Origin: Korarchaeum sp964519515
GTDB taxonomy: Archaea; Korarchaeota; Korarchaeia; Korarchaeales; Korarchaeaceae
NCBI GenBank assembly: GCA_964519515.1
Contig: CAZFIJ010000020.1
Span: 1 to 41,266 of the forward strand
Reading direction: 5' to 3'
Length of the DNA: 41,266 bases
In this document: in pieces, positions 7,465-15,929 of the stretch
Layout of the letters: each line of letters starts with the position of its first letter
Numbering within the stretch: position 1 is the stretch's first letter
Notes under the pieces: generated by a model
Database searches by the model: none
Seen by the model: the letters and a program-made list of their open reading frames with translations, nothing else
Told to the model about the DNA's origin: nothing
Position numbers and translations under genes: made by a program

Positions 7465-8547
7465 ATGTCCGATTTCTCACCCATTGAGGTCCCAATATAC
7501 ATGACAGCTACATTCCAGAATCCTCTACCTTCAGGAAAACCTAACATCTCTCGGAGGGGTAGAGAGTTGAAGTACTCGAGAGAAGAGAACCCGACGGTAG
7601 AGGAGCTCGAGAGGATAGTGGCTTCCCTCGATGGATACGATGACTGCTTAGCTTTCAACAGCGGGATGGCATCTATCTCAACGCTCTTCCTATCGAGGTA
7701 TAAGAAGAAGATAGTGGTGAATTTAGATTCCTACTCAGCTACAGTGGGTTTGGCGCTCCGCTTAAAGGCTATGGGGTTTGATGTCGAGATATGCAGCACT
7801 GATCACCTCGAGGATCATATAAAGCCGGGGAGCTTGGTTTTCACTGAATCGATAACGAATCCACTGCTCAGAGTACCTGATTTGGAGACGCTGAGGGATT
7901 CCTGCATAGATAAGAGCGCTGAATTGGTTATAGATAACACATCTGCAACCCCTATCCTCTTAAAGCCTTCTCTTTTCTCAGATCTATCGATACAAAGCGC
8001 TACTAAGTACCTAAGTGGTACGAACGATATCTTAGGAGGGGTGATATCCGGCAATGAGTTATCTGAGTTATGGGAATGGAGGAGGATCCTAGGGAGTATA
8101 TTAGATCCTTTCAGGGCATTCCTAGTAATTAGAGGGATTAAAACGCTTGAGCTCAGGATGAAGAGACATTGCGAGACTGCACTCACTGTAGCTAGATGGC
8201 TCCAAGATCATCCTAAGGTGAGGGAGGTGATATACCCCGGATTGGAGACGCATAGAGATCATCAAATAGCTAAGAGACTCCTCAAGGGATTCGGTGGGAT
8301 AATTTCCTTCAGGATAAGTGGGGATGCGAGGAAGTTCTTAATGAAATTAGGGAGGATAAAGAGAGCTACGAGCTTCGGAGCTTCTATATCGCTAGTGAGT
8401 ATCCCTCATGAATCCGCTTCCTCTAACTTGACTGAGGATCTAATTGAGGCTAGTGGAATAGATGAGAGCTTGATAAGACTCTCAGTTGGGCTCGAGGATC
8501 CGGAAATTTTGATAGAGGATCTGGACTCTTCGTTAAAAGAGATTTAG
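7465..8547 (+). CDS. Cys/Met-metabolism PLP-dependent enzyme
   Basis: It belongs to the cystathionine gamma-synthase/lyase family (fold type I PLP enzymes). Seen are FNSGMAS (64-70, cofactor phosphate loop), the PLP-contacting Asp in VIDNTSATP (D157) and the Schiff-base lysine in SATKYLSG (K181). ATG 7465 is chosen over an in-frame start 18 nt earlier because a TATA-like box lies exactly 25 nt before it, giving 360 aa, slightly short for the family. The reaction could be cystathionine gamma-synthesis, gamma-lysis or methionine gamma-lysis; sequence alone does not decide. It is monocistronic and divergent from the HTH-CBS regulator, which may respond to sulfur-amino-acid status. Confidence 0.88.
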   Translation: MSDFSPIEVPIYMTATFQNPLPSGKPNISRRGRELKYSREENPTVEELERIVASLDGYDDCLAFNSGMASISTLFLSRYKKKIVVNLDSYSATVGLALRLKAMGFDVEICSTDHLEDHIKPGSLVFTESITNPLLRVPDLETLRDSCIDKSAELVIDNTSATPILLKPSLFSDLSIQSATKYLSGTNDILGGVISGNELSELWEWRRILGSILDPFRAFLVIRGIKTLELRMKRHCETALTVARWLQDHPKVREVIYPGLETHRDHQIAKRLLKGFGGIISFRISGDARKFLMKLGRIKRATSFGASISLVSIPHESASSNLTEDLIEASGIDESLIRLSVGLEDPEILIEDLDSSLKEI

Positions 8548-8593
8548 GATATCAGAGCTGAGTCCTACATTTCTGGGCGGGCCGTTGTGCGAA

Positions 8594-8607
8594 GATCCTG
8601 AAGGATC
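8594..8607. promoter_or_regulatory. inverted repeat GATCCT-GA-AGGATC, candidate operator
   Basis: A 6-bp perfect inverted repeat with a 2-bp spacer lies four bases upstream of the TATA-like TTTAATTA (8611-8618) of the Lut-like operon, where a regulator could influence TFB/TBP binding. No second copy is obvious in the other intergenic regions. Confidence 0.4.
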
Positions 8608-8610
8608 ACA

Positions 8611-8618
8611 TTTAATTA
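8611..8618 (+). promoter_or_regulatory. TATA-like box of the Lut-like operon
   Basis: TTTAATTA is about 32 nt before ATG 8647, so a leader of roughly 6-8 nt is expected. Confidence 0.45.
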
Positions 8619-8646
8619 TTTCTACACCAGCTCATCCGAGGCTCGC

Positions 8647-9573
8647 ATGGAGCTAGAAGTACTTAGGGAGCTCTTGGAGAGCAATATTAAGAGGACCTCT
8701 AACCCATTGGGCGTGAGTGAGAGGGAATGCGGAAAATGGGCTGAGGATCTGGATATACCTGAGAGAGGGGAGGTGCTCCTCTATACAGGATGCTTGTATC
8801 AGATGGCCCCTCAGATAGAGCTATTCTCAGACCTCCTGAGGAGACTCGAATCGATCGGGCCCAACTTCCTGGATCTCTCCATGAAGCTCTACGCTTCCTT
8901 TCTCTCCATGGGGATCGATGTATCAGCTCCGATTAAGCTCATGAAAAAGAAGAGCAGATATCTCAATATATTGAAGAATATAGCATATGCTTTGAGGGAA
9001 TCCGGTGTCAAATTCGCATGTTTAAGGGAGGAGCCTTATAATGGCGTCCTCTATCACGATCTGGGACTTGATGAACTATTTGAGAAGCAGATGATGAGGA
9101 TAGCAGAGAAAATAAGGGAAGCTGGAGCTAAAGAAGTGATAACTGTCGATCCTCACAGTACTTACATGCTGAAGTACCATCTAACTGAATACTTAGACGT
9201 CGAGGTATTCCATTACTCTGAGATCCTCCTCAAGAGTTACGAGCCTACGAGAAAGGGACTTGAGGTAACGCTCCACGATCCCTGCTACCTAGCTAGGTGG
9301 AGCGATTCCACGGAGCAAATGAGGGAGTTATTGCGAAAGGCTGGAGTCATCTTGAGGGAACCTGAATTCTCTAGGAAGTTCACTGGGTGTTGTGGAGGAC
9401 CAATAGAATCTATTTTCCCGAATTTAGCTTCTAAAATAGCTGAAAAGAGGTTAGAAGAACTGAAGTCAACTGGAGCTGATAAGATAGTGGTCGCATGCCC
9501 CATCTGCCTCCTCAACTTGAAGAAAGTTGCTGGAGGCTTGGAAGTACTCGATCTCGCGGAGGTGGTCGTATGA
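8647..9573 (+). CDS. CCG-domain iron-sulfur protein, LutA/HdrB-like
   Basis: The 308-aa protein has one clear cysteine-rich CCG domain: HDPCYLARW (210-218), GCCGG (247-251) and ACPICLLNL (283-291), which binds an unusual [4Fe-4S] cluster in HdrB, GlpC and LutA relatives. The N-terminal half has only a remnant of the first CCG domain (TGCLYQ, C49). It probably passes electrons as part of a 2-hydroxyacid (such as lactate or glycolate) oxidising complex with the LUD/ferredoxin protein encoded next; the two genes overlap as ATGA. No flavin dehydrogenase subunit is encoded nearby, so the electron donor is unknown. Confidence 0.85.
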   Translation: MELEVLRELLESNIKRTSNPLGVSERECGKWAEDLDIPERGEVLLYTGCLYQMAPQIELFSDLLRRLESIGPNFLDLSMKLYASFLSMGIDVSAPIKLMKKKSRYLNILKNIAYALRESGVKFACLREEPYNGVLYHDLGLDELFEKQMMRIAEKIREAGAKEVITVDPHSTYMLKYHLTEYLDVEVFHYSEILLKSYEPTRKGLEVTLHDPCYLARWSDSTEQMRELLRKAGVILREPEFSRKFTGCCGGPIESIFPNLASKIAEKRLEELKSTGADKIVVACPICLLNLKKVAGGLEVLDLAEVVV

Positions 9574-10736
9574 ACTTGAGGGAAGTGAGCTCCCTCTTAA
9601 TAGAGGCGAGTTCCAATAGTTTCTTGAGGACCTCACTCGATAGAGCTAACCTCTCATACTGGGAGCTGAGGAAGAGCGTATTCTCAAAGTACCCTTACCT
9701 GAGGGAGCTAGCTGATAGAGTGAGGGAAGTTAAGGAACGCTCATTGGAGAGAATGGAGGAACTCACTCAAATCGCTATGGAGAGCGTAGAGAGGAACGGT
9801 GGCTTCGCATACTTAGCTAGGACGCCTGATGAAGCTAGGAGGATCGTAGATGAGATAGTAGGCGATAGCAGGATCATAGTGAAGGGGAAGAGTATAACGA
9901 GCGATGAAGTGAGGCTGAGGGAACACTTAACGAGTAGAGGAAAGGAAGTCTACGAGACCGACTTAGGGGAGTTCTTAGTTCAGTTCATAGGACCAAAGTC
10001 CATGCATTTCATATCGGTATCCATCCATTTAACTAGGGAGAGGGTCGCTGAGTTCCTGAGGAGTTTCCTAGGGGAGGAAGTCGATAAGGACGATATAGAG
10101 AGCATGGTAGCTCTCGTCAGGAAGTTCCTGAGGAGGAAGTACTTCGAAGCGGATATAGGGATTAGTGGCGCGAACGCCTTCGCTGCGGACGAGGGATGCG
10201 GTTTCATAATAGAGAACGAATCTAATGTTAGGCTCTCCATATCGTTACCGAGGAAGCATGTGATACTCGTGGGTATGGAGAAGGTCTTACCCACGATGCT
10301 GGATGCTTGGAGGGCTGTGGAAGTCATAACGAGGTATAACGGGTACAAGGTGTCATCGTACGTTAACATCGTGAGGGGACCTCAGAAAGATGAGTTCGGC
10401 CCAAGAGAGCTTCATGTGATATTCTTAGATAATGGGAGAGTTGAGAGCTCCCGAGATCCCATTTTGAGAGAGGCTTTACTCTGCCTCAGGTGCGGGGCCT
10501 GCCAGTACTTATGCCCCGTCTTCTGGATAGTCGGCGGTTACTGGGGAGGGTTGAAGTCCGTTTACTCCGGTGGGATAGGGGTCATATGGGAGTACGTAAC
10601 TGGAAGCAAAGATGAAGCTATAAAGCATTCCTTCGCATGTCTCCTCTGTGGTAGATGTAAGGAAGCCTGTCCCATGCAGATAGATCAGCAGAAGATACTC
10701 AGGGAGATCAGGAAGAGAGGATACAGTGAGTATTGA
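9570..10736 (+). CDS. LUD-domain protein with two 4Fe-4S clusters, LutB-like
   Basis: The start is ATG 9570, overlapping the previous TGA, which gives 388 aa. Residues 85-285 are a LUD (DUF162) domain (GGFAYLARTPDEARRIVDEIVG, GISGANAFAADEG, HVILVGMEKVLP). The C-terminus carries two ferredoxin-type motifs: C305-x2-C308-x2-C311-x3-C315 and C357-x2-C360-x2-C363-x3-C367, each followed by Pro. This is the LutB/YkgF architecture, an iron-sulfur component of lactate oxidation. It pairs with the CCG protein. A second LUD gene converges on it 63 nt downstream, completing an A-B-C like set. Whether lactate is the true substrate is inference. Confidence 0.88.
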   Translation: MNLREVSSLLIEASSNSFLRTSLDRANLSYWELRKSVFSKYPYLRELADRVREVKERSLERMEELTQIAMESVERNGGFAYLARTPDEARRIVDEIVGDSRIIVKGKSITSDEVRLREHLTSRGKEVYETDLGEFLVQFIGPKSMHFISVSIHLTRERVAEFLRSFLGEEVDKDDIESMVALVRKFLRRKYFEADIGISGANAFAADEGCGFIIENESNVRLSISLPRKHVILVGMEKVLPTMLDAWRAVEVITRYNGYKVSSYVNIVRGPQKDEFGPRELHVIFLDNGRVESSRDPILREALLCLRCGACQYLCPVFWIVGGYWGGLKSVYSGGIGVIWEYVTGSKDEAIKHSFACLLCGRCKEACPMQIDQQKILREIRKRGYSEY

Positions 10737-10799
10737 GGTGAGATCCTCAACAGACTTTAATATTTGAACTCCTCATCCGAGCATTTTTGAGGCCTCCAG

Positions 10800-11783
10800 T
10801 TAGAGGAGCTTCATTAAGGGAGCTAAGTCCATACCCAGGCATTCCGTCAATCTCTTATCGATCAGATATTTCGCTAACTCCTTAGAGTGATCTATCCCAA
10901 GGATCTCCTTCCAGAACGGCCAGAGTTGAGGGCATGGTATTTTTCCCAGTGAGGGTAGCGATAATACATCTTTGAAGGGGCTTCTTCCCATGTGCTCCCT
11001 CCTTCTATCATCTAGAATTATGACGTGGACCTCCTTCGGCCCATGAGCGCCGTAGACTACCTTCTTCTCTATATCACCTGTCTTACTGGGACCACCGACT
11101 ACGCTAGCGTAATTGTAACCTTTACTGAGCATCGCGAGCTCCACGATCCTGAAACCCTCCTCGTAGTTAGGGACCAACTGATCCATGCCCACTAAAGCTA
11201 TGTGCTTCAGTGGGGCCATTGAGATGAGCCTCTCTAAGCCGCTACTCGGGAGGAGGAAGAGAGCCCCCGGATTCACCGAGAGAGCTACTGCATCTGTGAT
11301 CCCAAAATCAGCTCTCTCTATTTTCTCCCTGTAGGTACTGAGTTCTCCTCCTCTCAACTCCTTGAGCAGGAACGGGTACTCCGTATCGTAAACTTCATTG
11401 CCTACCTCAACCAAATATTCACCTAAGCTACATTCCTCGAGTGTGAGAGCGAAAGATTTGAAGACTATTTTCCCGCTCCCCACGATTTCTCCTACAATTT
11501 TTCTGGCATCTTCCCGAGTCTCCGCTATATAGCACTTCATCCTGTTCTCCTCGAGCTCCCTGCAGACATGGGCTAGCATTGAATCGATAGATACCTCACC
11601 CCTAGACCTCAAAACAGAGTTCAATAGCTCTGAAGGGGGGTCCCCGTAGGAAGAATATTCTCTGATGAATTCCGCGACCCTCCCGTCCAATCCCCAGGAT
11701 AGCACCTTATCTATGAGCTCTAAGTTAGATCTCAGCTCGGACCCGGTTAGCTCTGAGTTCGCGAGTGAGTAGAGGAGGCTCAT
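10800..11783 (-). CDS. LUD-domain protein lacking Fe-S cysteines
   Basis: The 327-aa product aligns by eye with the neighbouring LutB-like protein through the LUD domain: REDARKIVGEIVGSGKIVFK, FGITDAVALSVNPG, HIALVGMDQLVP and HGPKEVHVIILDD match the same blocks. After the LUD domain the region equivalent to the ferredoxin part keeps the local text around PCPQLWPFW but only a single cysteine, so no cluster can form. It may play the LutC role, or be a decayed LutB paralogue. The ATG at 11783 lies about 25 nt after TATA-like AATATAAAG (11804-11812). Convergent with the Lut-like operon. Confidence 0.85.
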   Translation of the reverse strand: MSLLYSLANSELTGSELRSNLELIDKVLSWGLDGRVAEFIREYSSYGDPPSELLNSVLRSRGEVSIDSMLAHVCRELEENRMKCYIAETREDARKIVGEIVGSGKIVFKSFALTLEECSLGEYLVEVGNEVYDTEYPFLLKELRGGELSTYREKIERADFGITDAVALSVNPGALFLLPSSGLERLISMAPLKHIALVGMDQLVPNYEEGFRIVELAMLSKGYNYASVVGGPSKTGDIEKKVVYGAHGPKEVHVIILDDRRREHMGRSPFKDVLSLPSLGKIPCPQLWPFWKEILGIDHSKELAKYLIDKRLTECLGMDLAPLMKLL

Positions 11784-11829
11784 CCAGAGAGGGGCTCCCC
11801 TGAAAATATAAAGATTTCAATGCAATCCT

Positions 11830-12243
11830 TCAAGAAATACATCGAGATATCTCGAGTTCCTCGAACCTATCCCCGACTAATCTGAACGCTTTAAAGCTCC
11901 CATCCCCTGAGACTATGAGGTAGATGAGGCCCGGGATCGCTCTCTCCTCATCGATCTTCGAGGGTACAGGGGATCCGAGTGGATGACTATGATAAACTCC
12001 AATTAGCTCTAAGCCTGATGACTCTGCCTCCTCTATAGCTCTATATGTATCTCGGGGATCCACTTCGTAGAGTGTGTGCGACTCGCTCACATTCCTGGCC
12101 TTATGAATACCTCTCACTAAGACTCTCGAGCTCTCTATACGTCCTATGAGCAGGCCGCAAGCCTCCCTCGGCATCTCTTCTATCGCATGCCTCAATATCT
12201 CCTCTATTATACGCTCAGGGATTTCCACCTTCAACGGTCCCAT
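11830..12243 (-). CDS. JAMM/MPN+ metalloprotease
   Basis: This is a JAB1/MPN/Mov34-type zinc isopeptidase, likely to cleave ubiquitin-like (SAMP) proteins or their conjugates in the cytoplasm. The JAMM residues are all present: E27 (MPREACGLL), H85 and H87 (YHSHP), S95 and D98. The frame extends upstream, but ATG 12243 lies about 24 nt from a TTATAA box and begins exactly before the first conserved strand, giving 137 aa. No ubiquitin-like or E1-like gene is in the window. Alternative role: Mec+-like cleavage in cysteine biosynthesis. Confidence 0.88.
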   Translation of the reverse strand: MGPLKVEIPERIIEEILRHAIEEMPREACGLLIGRIESSRVLVRGIHKARNVSESHTLYEVDPRDTYRAIEEAESSGLELIGVYHSHPLGSPVPSKIDEERAIPGLIYLIVSGDGSFKAFRLVGDRFEELEISRCIS

Positions 12244-12263
12244 ACCCCTAATATCGATAAGGA

Positions 12264-12269
12264 TTATAA
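12264..12269. promoter_or_regulatory. palindromic TTATAA shared by two divergent leaderless genes
   Basis: TTATAA is self-complementary. Its centre is 23.5 nt from the JAMM ATG (12243) and 25.5 nt from the membrane-protein ATG (12292), with no other AT-rich element between the genes. Confidence 0.6.
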
Positions 12270-12291
12270 GTAAGTACCCCCTCAACTCCTC

Positions 12292-12648
12292 ATGGATTTA
12301 TTTATGCCCGAGCTCTTTAGCTTCATAATCACACTCGTAGTGAGCGCATTTGTGATATGGCTCGCCCAGAAGATAGTGCTTCCGAGACATAAGGAGAAAG
12401 GTATCCTCTCAGTTCTGGCATTAGCTTTCGTATGGTCTCTAATAGAATTCGTGCTCTCTCTCATCTTCTCTATAATACCCTTAGGCGTAATAGAGGGGAT
12501 AATAGTCCTCATCCTCTGGATATGGGTACTGAAAGCATGGTTCAATGTAGGTTGGCTTCAAGCAGCAGCTATAGCTCTCGTCGCTTGGATAATAATGCTC
12601 GTAGTGGGATTCTTCTTGGGAATCGGTTTCTTCATGGGGTCCATCTAA
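12292..12648 (+). CDS. small membrane protein, three or four TM helices
   Basis: I do not recognise this 118-aa protein. Hydrophobic segments lie at about 7-29, 38-62, 65-85 and 89-114, with a short basic loop (LPRHKEKG) after the first, suggesting that this loop is cytoplasmic. There is no motif for transport or catalysis. The ATG sits 25 nt from the shared TTATAA box, so the message is probably leaderless. The stop overlaps the convergent eIF2B-family gene by four bases. Partner or function unknown; divergent pairing with the JAMM protease may reflect co-expression only. Confidence 0.75.
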   Translation: MDLFMPELFSFIITLVVSAFVIWLAQKIVLPRHKEKGILSVLALAFVWSLIEFVLSLIFSIIPLGVIEGIIVLILWIWVLKAWFNVGWLQAAAIALVAWIIMLVVGFFLGIGFFMGSI

Positions 12649-13421
12649 CCAATTATTTTCCTCAATTCATCGAAAGCTCTCCCTATTTCTTTATGTGTGA
12701 GGACCATATCCTCGAATAGTATGGATTTGAGCCTCTCTAATGGAGTCTCATCGAACGCAGCTTCTATGTATCTCAGCCCCCGCCTATCTTTGAGGAGCTC
12801 TCTGATCTCATGAGGGCCCTCCTGCAGCTTCAGGAGGCCAGCTACTGCTACAGTCCCTAGGGACGATGCTAGAGCTAGAGTACCAGCTTTATTTATCAAA
12901 TGAGTCCTAGTCACTCTATCAGCTCCCACTAGCCCAATAGCCCCTCTCTTCATGGAAATCCAGGGAAGTAAGGAATCTCTAGTCAATATCACTGAGAACC
13001 CATATTCCTTCAGGATCCTCGCTGTCTCGAGTCCTTCCCCTCCGGGAAGGGATTCGCTCACTATCACTTCCTCAGGGCCGTACTCTTTAATGCAGTTTAT
13101 GACAGAGGAACTCCTGCTTATCGTAGCTACTCTCCTAACTCCTAGCTCACTCAAATGTTTCGAGCACGTCCTGATGAGCCTCCCTTTTGAGCTCTCGAAG
13201 AAATCACGGAGCTTCATCAATGAGCCCCTGCAAGCAGCTCTAGCGAGATGCTCAAGAACTGACATCTCAGGGTGGGCCCTAGCTAGCATTAAAGCATGAT
13301 TGCACGGATCTTCCATATTCATCAAGATATTAAGGGCGTCCTCGAATATCTCTAGGGATCCTCTCCTCCTATCCTTTATTAGATCCTCAATACTCGTAAG
13401 CTGGACCCTCCTCGAACGCAT
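12645..13421 (-). CDS. eIF2B alpha/beta/delta-like family protein
   Basis: The 258-aa protein has the C-terminal Rossmann-like domain of the eIF2B/ribose-1,5-bisphosphate isomerase/MtnA superfamily: VIVSESLPGGEGLETA, GADRVTRTHLINKAGTLALA and a final EAAFDETP region. The usual N-terminal helical part is shortened. Archaeal relatives act as ribose-1,5-bisphosphate isomerase in AMP salvage, methylthioribose-1-phosphate isomerase, or have unknown roles; which applies cannot be told here. The ATG at 13421 gives a 35-nt overlap with the end of glyA upstream, and no later start codon fits well, so it is probably coupled to glyA translation. Confidence 0.8.
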   Translation of the reverse strand: MRSRRVQLTSIEDLIKDRRRGSLEIFEDALNILMNMEDPCNHALMLARAHPEMSVLEHLARAACRGSLMKLRDFFESSKGRLIRTCSKHLSELGVRRVATISRSSSVINCIKEYGPEEVIVSESLPGGEGLETARILKEYGFSVILTRDSLLPWISMKRGAIGLVGADRVTRTHLINKAGTLALASSLGTVAVAGLLKLQEGPHEIRELLKDRRGLRYIEAAFDETPLERLKSILFEDMVLTHKEIGRAFDELRKIIG

Positions 13422-14703
13422 ACTTGACGTTCCTGAACTTCTTCCTCAGCTCGCTCACTTCCTCAGCTACTTTCTTAGGATCTTCCCTATCCAAGAGGAC
13501 CTTCCTGTAGAGCTTAGCTACCCTTCTCATCTCCTCCTCCCCCATCCCTAATCTCGTCAACTCAGCTACACCGAGCCTCAAGCCTCCGGGATCCTTGAAG
13601 CTCCTTCCTCTCTTTATGTCCCAGGGCAGTAAGTTCCTATTCACTATTATATTCGCTTCCTCCAGGAGCTTCTCGCATTTGTACCCCCCTCCCAGAGCGT
13701 CCACATCGAGGAGTACTTGATGAGATTGCGTGAAGCCCAAATGCTCAGCTACTACTGAGAAGCCCTCATCATGGAGCGCTTGAGCTAGGGCTTTAGCATT
13801 CCTCACTACTGCTCTCGCATAATCCTCCCCGAATGCTAACATCTCAGCTGCAGCGAGCGCTAACGCTGCTACAGAGTGCAAGTGGTGATTGCTCAAGAGA
13901 CCGGGGAAATTAGCTAATTTTATCCTCTCAAATTTCTCCTCATCGTTAGTGACGACTGCCCCATGCTGAGGTCCGAAGAAAGTCTTATGAGTGCTCATCG
14001 TCATCACGTCTGCTCCTTCTTCCATAGGCTGTTGGAATTGCTTCCCAGCTATGAGACCAGCTACATGAGCTGCATCATAATGTAAAAGAGCTCCTATTGA
14101 CTTGCATACATTAGAGAGCTCCTTAACAGGATGAGGGAAGAGTATCACGCTCCCCCCAAGTATCACTAGCTTAGGCTTGTTCTCCTCTATCCTCTTTATG
14201 CTCTTATCAACATCTACATTCATGTTATGATCATCGAAAGCCAGGTATCTGACATCGAGCCCCCTGACAGCTCCAGCAGTCCCTCCGATGAACTGACCCT
14301 CGCTTCCCCTGAGGGGTCCCATGCTTATATGCCCCCCCTTCGTTATCGGGAGAGCCATAGCTACATCACCAGGGTTAGTGAATGCAGTATATACCGCTAA
14401 ATTTGCGACTACACCACTTATTGGCCTTACATCAGCGAACTTAACGTTAAAAAGCCTCTTGACGAGCTCCATTGCTATTGATTCTACTTCATCTATGTAC
14501 TTAGTCCCCGCGTAAACTCTCTCCCCCACCCATCCCTCAGCGTACCTATGACCGAAATCTGAGGTCATGGCCTTCCTAACAGCTGGACTAGTGACGTTCT
14601 CGCTCGCTATCATCGGGAGGGACGAATCGAACCACTTATGATGCTCCAATATCGATGATTTAACCCTCTCATATGCCTCGATAGGGTCCAAGGTGACACC
14701 CAA
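13387..14703 (-). CDS. glyA: serine hydroxymethyltransferase
   Basis: It interconverts serine and glycine, charging a one-carbon unit onto a folate or methanopterin carrier with PLP as cofactor. The 438-aa sequence shows the archaeal-type SHMT: MIASENVTSP (31-40), HYDAAHVAGLIAG with the PLP Asp D210, and the Schiff-base lysine K240 in STHKTFFGPQHG. The start is a TTG at 14703, about 23 nt from an AT-rich element shared with the divergent thrC gene. The eIF2B-family gene follows with a 35-nt overlap. Placement opposite threonine synthesis genes groups serine, glycine and threonine metabolism. Confidence 0.95.
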   Translation of the reverse strand: MGVTLDPIEAYERVKSSILEHHKWFDSSLPMIASENVTSPAVRKAMTSDFGHRYAEGWVGERVYAGTKYIDEVESIAMELVKRLFNVKFADVRPISGVVANLAVYTAFTNPGDVAMALPITKGGHISMGPLRGSEGQFIGGTAGAVRGLDVRYLAFDDHNMNVDVDKSIKRIEENKPKLVILGGSVILFPHPVKELSNVCKSIGALLHYDAAHVAGLIAGKQFQQPMEEGADVMTMSTHKTFFGPQHGAVVTNDEEKFERIKLANFPGLLSNHHLHSVAALALAAAEMLAFGEDYARAVVRNAKALAQALHDEGFSVVAEHLGFTQSHQVLLDVDALGGGYKCEKLLEEANIIVNRNLLPWDIKRGRSFKDPGGLRLGVAELTRLGMGEEEMRRVAKLYRKVLLDREDPKKVAEEVSELRKKFRNVKYAFEEGPAYEY

Positions 14704-14720
14704 GAATTATTGAGGGATAA

Positions 14721-14729
14721 GTTATTAAT
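14721..14729. promoter_or_regulatory. shared TATA-like element between glyA and thrC
   Basis: GTTATTAAT is centred about 22-23 nt from the glyA TTG (14703) and 25-26 nt from the thrC ATG (14751). The start codons are separated by only 47 nt, so both messages should be leaderless. Confidence 0.55.
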
Positions 14730-14750
14730 CTAGTTTACGCGCTCCCCCCG

Positions 14751-15929
14751 ATGCTCGGAAGTTACGCGCTCAGGTGCTTAAACTGCGGAGCTACGTATGA
14801 GCCGGATCCCTGGTTGATGAGGTGCCCCTCATGCGAGGGGCTGCTTGAACCGAAGCTCATCGATGTCGAGGCCTCTTGGGAGGACTTCAGGAGCAGGAAG
14901 TTCGGCGTTTGGAGATATAAGGAGCTCCTCCCTAGAGTGAGGCATCCAGTGACGATGGGAGAGGGAGGAACTCCCCTCATAGAGCTCAGGGATAACTTGT
15001 TCATTAAGTTCGAGGGAGCTAATCCGACTGGATCATTCAAGGACAGGGGCATGTCAGTCGCCATCAGCATAGCGAGAGAGATCGGGGTTAAGAGCGTTAT
15101 CTGTGCCTCTACAGGGAATACTGCTGCTTCTATGTCAGCCTATGCTGCTAGAGCAGGTTTGAAGAGCTTCATAGTCCTACCTAAGAGTAAGGTAGCTAAG
15201 GGGAAACTCGCACAAGCTTCCCTTCACGGGGCCATAATAATAGAGGTGAGCGGATCCTTCGATGAAGCCCTCGAGGCAGTAATAGAGGCATCCGGGAAGG
15301 AATTAGGACTTTATCCGCTCAATTCATTCAATCCCTGGAGGTTGGAGGGGCAGAAGACCTTAGCTTATGAGATATCGGATGAGTTAGGCGTTCCCGATTG
15401 GGTAATTCTACCAGTGGGTAACGCTGGTAATATATCGGCTGTATGGAAGGGGTTCAAGGAGCTCAAGAGCCTCGGGCTCATCAATAAGCTTCCCAGACTC
15501 GTGGGAGTGCAAGCTCGCGGAGCGTCCCCTATAGTCAGGGCGTTCAGAGAGGGTAAGATGGAGTTCTTCGAGAGGCCTGAGACAGTGGCTACAGCCATAA
15601 GGATAGGGAAGCCGGTGAACTGGCCAAAGGCATTGCTAGCCCTTGAGGAGAGCGACGGTATAGCGATTGATGTGAGTGATCAGGAGATATTGGAAGCTCA
15701 GATGATGCTGGGGAGGATGGGGTTAGGCGTCGAGCCAGCGTCAGCAGCTCCGTATGCAGCTTACCTCGACCTCGTAGGGAGGGAGATAGCTGAAGATGAG
15801 AGAGTAGTGTTAATAGCCACTGGCCACGCGTTGAAGGACCCGGATATCATACCCACTCCGAAGCCCATCGAGGCATCTAGTGTAGAGGAAGCTGTTGAGG
15901 AGATAAGGGGGGTGATCGGACGAGAGTAA
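14751..15929 (+). CDS. thrC: threonine synthase
   Basis: It converts O-phosphohomoserine to threonine with PLP. The 392-aa protein begins with a zinc-ribbon-like segment (C9, C12, C25, C28) as in the archaeal/plant-like class, followed by the PLP lysine K97 in NPTGSFKDRG, the CASTGNTAAS phosphate/substrate block and GNAGNISAVWKG. The ATG at 14751 is 25 nt from the promoter element shared with glyA. The stop TAA (15927-15929) overlaps the predicted beginning of homoserine kinase, so the two consecutive enzymes of the threonine pathway are made from one transcript. Confidence 0.95.
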   Translation: MLGSYALRCLNCGATYEPDPWLMRCPSCEGLLEPKLIDVEASWEDFRSRKFGVWRYKELLPRVRHPVTMGEGGTPLIELRDNLFIKFEGANPTGSFKDRGMSVAISIAREIGVKSVICASTGNTAASMSAYAARAGLKSFIVLPKSKVAKGKLAQASLHGAIIIEVSGSFDEALEAVIEASGKELGLYPLNSFNPWRLEGQKTLAYEISDELGVPDWVILPVGNAGNISAVWKGFKELKSLGLINKLPRLVGVQARGASPIVRAFREGKMEFFERPETVATAIRIGKPVNWPKALLALEESDGIAIDVSDQEILEAQMMLGRMGLGVEPASAAPYAAYLDLVGREIAEDERVVLIATGHALKDPDIIPTPKPIEASSVEEAVEEIRGVIGRE

